NCBI GenBank assembly: GCA_023444055.1
Contig: JAEZRV010000047.1
Location: 186,001 to 250,000 of the forward strand
Source: Bacillota bacterium
GTDB lineage: Bacteria > Bacillota > Clostridia > Acetivibrionales > DSM-1351
Reading direction: 5' to 3'
Length of the DNA: 64,000 nucleotides
Within the stretch, counting starts at the first letter, position 1, and each line of letters starts with the position of its first letter. Shown one piece after another: positions 62,340 to 64,000 of this stretch. The notes below the pieces were generated by a model. It worked only from the letters and a program-made list of their open reading frames with translations, searched no databases and was not told the DNA's origin. Position numbers and translations under genes: made by a program.

Positions 62340-63031
62340 TTGAATACCTCCTCAAATAGTTCTTCTACAGACTTACCTGTAGTTTGACGTATGTTGTCAA
62401 CGCTATCGTCAATTATTACTTTTTTATCTCCCACCATTATTACTCTGTCAAATACTTTCTCAACATCGTGTATCAAATGAGTTGATAGCAGTACAATTGA
62501 GTCCTCTGAATAGTTATTTAGTATAATATCCAGCATTGCTTTACGTGATGCAGGATCTAGACCTCCTAGAGGCTCATCGAGTAAATATACCTTGGCTTTT
62601 CGTGACATTACAAGGATTAATTGAACCTTTTCCTGCATACCCTTAGACATACTTTTAATTTTCTGCTCAGGGTCTAGCTTGAATTGTTTAAACATTTCCT
62701 CTGCTTTCTTTCTGTCAAAGTCAGGATAAAAATCTTCAAAGAAATCCAGAGCATATTTTGCTTTATTATTCTCAACAAGATAAGTCTTCTCTGGCAAATA
62801 GGAAACTATTGACTTTGTGTATTCATTTGGAACACTTCCATCAATTAATACTTTTCCGCTATAGTCATTTATAATTCCAGCTAATACCTTTATTAATGAT
62901 GTTTTACCACTGCCATTTGGACCTAATAAGCCTACAATTGTTCCGCTTTCAAATGTAAGCGATATATTATCAAGCACTAATTTTGAACCATATTTCTTTT
63001 GTAATGAGTTAATTTCTATAATTTTGCTCAT
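62333..63031 (-). CDS. ABC transporter ATPase (exporter type)
   Basis: 232 residues. Walker A GLLGPNGSGKTSL, signature SKGMQEKVQL (in MSKGMQEK), Walker B VYLLDEPLGGLDP, H-loop LSTHLIHDVE. It is the energiser of the adjacent permease. The start overlaps the regulator stop by four bases, so all three genes are coupled. Confidence 0.94.
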   Translation of the reverse strand: MSKIIEINSLQKKYGSKLVLDNISLTFESGTIVGLLGPNGSGKTSLIKVLAGIINDYSGKVLIDGSVPNEYTKSIVSYLPEKTYLVENNKAKYALDFFEDFYPDFDRKKAEEMFKQFKLDPEQKIKSMSKGMQEKVQLILVMSRKAKVYLLDEPLGGLDPASRKAMLDIILNNYSEDSIVLLSTHLIHDVEKVFDRVIMVGDKKVIIDDSVDNIRQTTGKSVEELFEEVFKC

Positions 63032-63408
63032 TTTTTTTCTTCCCCCTTTGCTTCCAATTTGCTAGAAACAATATTAATAATATCTTTTTCCTTGTATCCT
63101 AGCTTGATCATTGAATTAAAATAATTTTCTGTATATTCCTCTGCCATCTCATCCCTAGCCTTTGATATCATTTTTTGATCCTGCGACACATATCTGCCTG
63201 ATGTTCTCTCGGTATAGAGTAATCCATCTCTCTCCAGTTCAGATAAAGCCCTCTGCATTGTGTTTGGATTTACAGAAAACTCCACCGCTAATTCACGAAC
63301 TGACTGTAATCTATGACCTGCTTCCCAGCTACCCGAAACTATTTTTAACTTTATCTCATCCATTATTTGCAGATAAATCGGAACATTTGATGAAAAATCG
63401 TTTGGCAT
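63028..63408 (-). CDS. GntR (YtrA-subfamily) repressor
   Basis: 126 residues. Winged helix PIYLQIMDEIKLKIVSGSW, LQSVRELAVEFSVNPNTMQRALSELERDGLLYTERTSGRYV (about 10-75), then a short C-terminal dimerisation helix pair and no large effector domain, the YtrA pattern. It likely represses its own operon with the ABC exporter. ATG follows GGAGGTGATTTA. Confidence 0.94.
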   Translation of the reverse strand: MPNDFSSNVPIYLQIMDEIKLKIVSGSWEAGHRLQSVRELAVEFSVNPNTMQRALSELERDGLLYTERTSGRYVSQDQKMISKARDEMAEEYTENYFNSMIKLGYKEKDIINIVSSKLEAKGEEKK

Positions 63409-63437
63409 TAAATCACCTCCATTGCCTTCAATATTGT

Positions 63438-63507
63438 TGAAAATCTCTTTTTCAAGCCTTCTTTTTAAAATCTCCCTTTTTAAAGTCCCCTTTTAAAGTC
63501 CTCTTCT
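63438..63507 (-). repeat. Tandem purine-rich repeats in the gntR leader
   Basis: On the minus strand, units like GGACTTTAAAA recur (GAGGACTTTAAAAG, GGGACTTTAAAAAG, GGAGATTTTAAAAAG, AAGGCTTGAAAAAG). About four degenerate copies of 14-15 nt, each with a Shine-Dalgarno-like purine run. Confidence 0.55.
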
Positions 63508-63724
63508 CAATACTCTGTTCCAGAGCTTTTTGTATAAATAACCACTTAAGCGAATCATTTTAGAAGCAAATTATTCTAGAATCAGATTCCCTACTTTTGC
63601 TTCTCAAAGTACGTTTAATACTGAATTTATGTCCATGTAATTCTGTATTTCCAGTAACAGCTTAGAGTTGTACGTGAATACTTTGTATTATTGTTACTTT
63701 TGTTTTTACTGTTCTTTTGTGTTT

Positions 63725-63789
63725 TGTATTACTGTATTGTTGTACTAAGTCATTAATACAATAATACAACCGCAGTATTATTTTGTCAA
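63725..63789 (-). promoter_or_regulatory. Promoter and probable operator of the gntR-ABC exporter operon
   Basis: Minus strand TTGACA (63784-63789), 17 bp, TATTAT (63761-63766). Inverted repeat TGTATTA(C/T)TGTATT at 63725-63738 and 63755-63768 overlaps the -10 and start region, as expected for GntR autorepression. Confidence 0.75.
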
Positions 63790-63880
63790 TATGAATTTAT
63801 ACTTAATTTGCATCTAAAAATGTGGTATCACATTTTTAAATAGCAACATTTAGTAGGTTCAAATATTTATGGCATTAAAA

Positions 63881-63926
63881 AAAGCCGACCTATATGAATG
63901 TTTTGTAATCATATAGAATCGGCTTT
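63881..63926 (-). terminator. Terminator of a gene beyond the right edge
   Basis: AAAGCCGA.CTATATGA (63881-63897) pairs with TCATATAG..TCGGCTTT (63909-63926); TTTTTTT on the minus strand. Confidence 0.8.
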
Positions 63927-64000
63927 GAAATGGGTTTCAACACCCTATTGCGGGTCAGTTGCATTCTTACACAATAATGCTTAGTAAATATAATCTTGAA

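Noticed and set aside
1..64000. CRISPR arrays, rRNA and tRNA genes
   Set aside because: No regularly spaced direct repeats and no tRNA or rRNA signatures were found by eye on either strand.

Overview
The window is AT-rich, low-GC Gram-positive DNA from an anaerobic, spore-forming, cellulolytic clostridium. I infer the Ruminiclostridium / Clostridium cellulolyticum group. Three things point there. Two large secreted proteins carry type I dockerins whose calcium-loop positions 10-11 are mostly Ala-Ile, the pattern of mesophilic cellulosomes rather than the Ser-Thr of C. thermocellum. There is a full sporulation set (spo0A, spoIVB, spoIIIAA-AH, ylbJ, spoVM). Shine-Dalgarno sites are near-consensus and TTG/GTG starts are common. 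Most genes are on the minus strand. I see no rRNA, tRNA or CRISPR.

Layout. 0-2.4 kb: the end of an AgrC-type sensor kinase facing two tandem agrBD quorum-sensing cassettes with almost identical scaffolds but different signal-peptide cores. 2.7-8.8 kb: two paralogous dockerin-CotH proteins. 8.8-10.2 kb: mostly non-coding, with two small genes. 10.4-15.9 kb: a cysteine-desulfurase-like enzyme, ilvE, ylbJ, an unnamed coiled-coil protein, coaD and rsmD. 16-22.6 kb: recG, a chemoreceptor, rpmB, a 23-codon spoVM and an unknown anchored protein. 22.6-30.5 kb: a diguanylate cyclase, a long FtsA-like protein, nth, glgA and an HD-GYP protein. 30.7-34.6 kb: HtrA downstream of an OmpR-type two-component system. 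35-45.2 kb: spo0A, spoIVB, recN, argR, nadK, tlyA, dxs, and a membrane protein I identify as OapA.

45.2-45.8 kb holds a GC-rich, roughly 620-nt structured RNA. From its place between ispA and oapA, its size, its base composition and its closing stem I call it an OLE RNA, a membrane-associated large ncRNA. It is followed upstream by ispA, xseB, xseA and nusB. 49-57 kb: DUF2273, AmaP and Asp23 envelope proteins, then the complete spoIIIA operon. 57.0-57.3 kb: the 5' end of a broken group II intron abutting a 150-bp inverted-repeat element. 57.3-61.1 kb: a sulfonate/nitrate-type ABC importer with a cysteine-rich DUF169 protein. 61.5-64 kb: a GntR(YtrA)-regulated ABC exporter.

How it fits together. 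The order nusB-xseA-xseB-ispA-OLE-oapA-dxs-tlyA-nadK-argR-recN-spoIVB-spo0A is the conserved Firmicutes isoprenoid/recombination/sporulation block. The items that may be new or under-described are the duplicated agrBD pair with diverged signals, the OLE locus, a dispersed two-hairpin repeat, several unassigned structured non-coding segments, the intron/inverted-repeat composite, and the DUF169 transporter.
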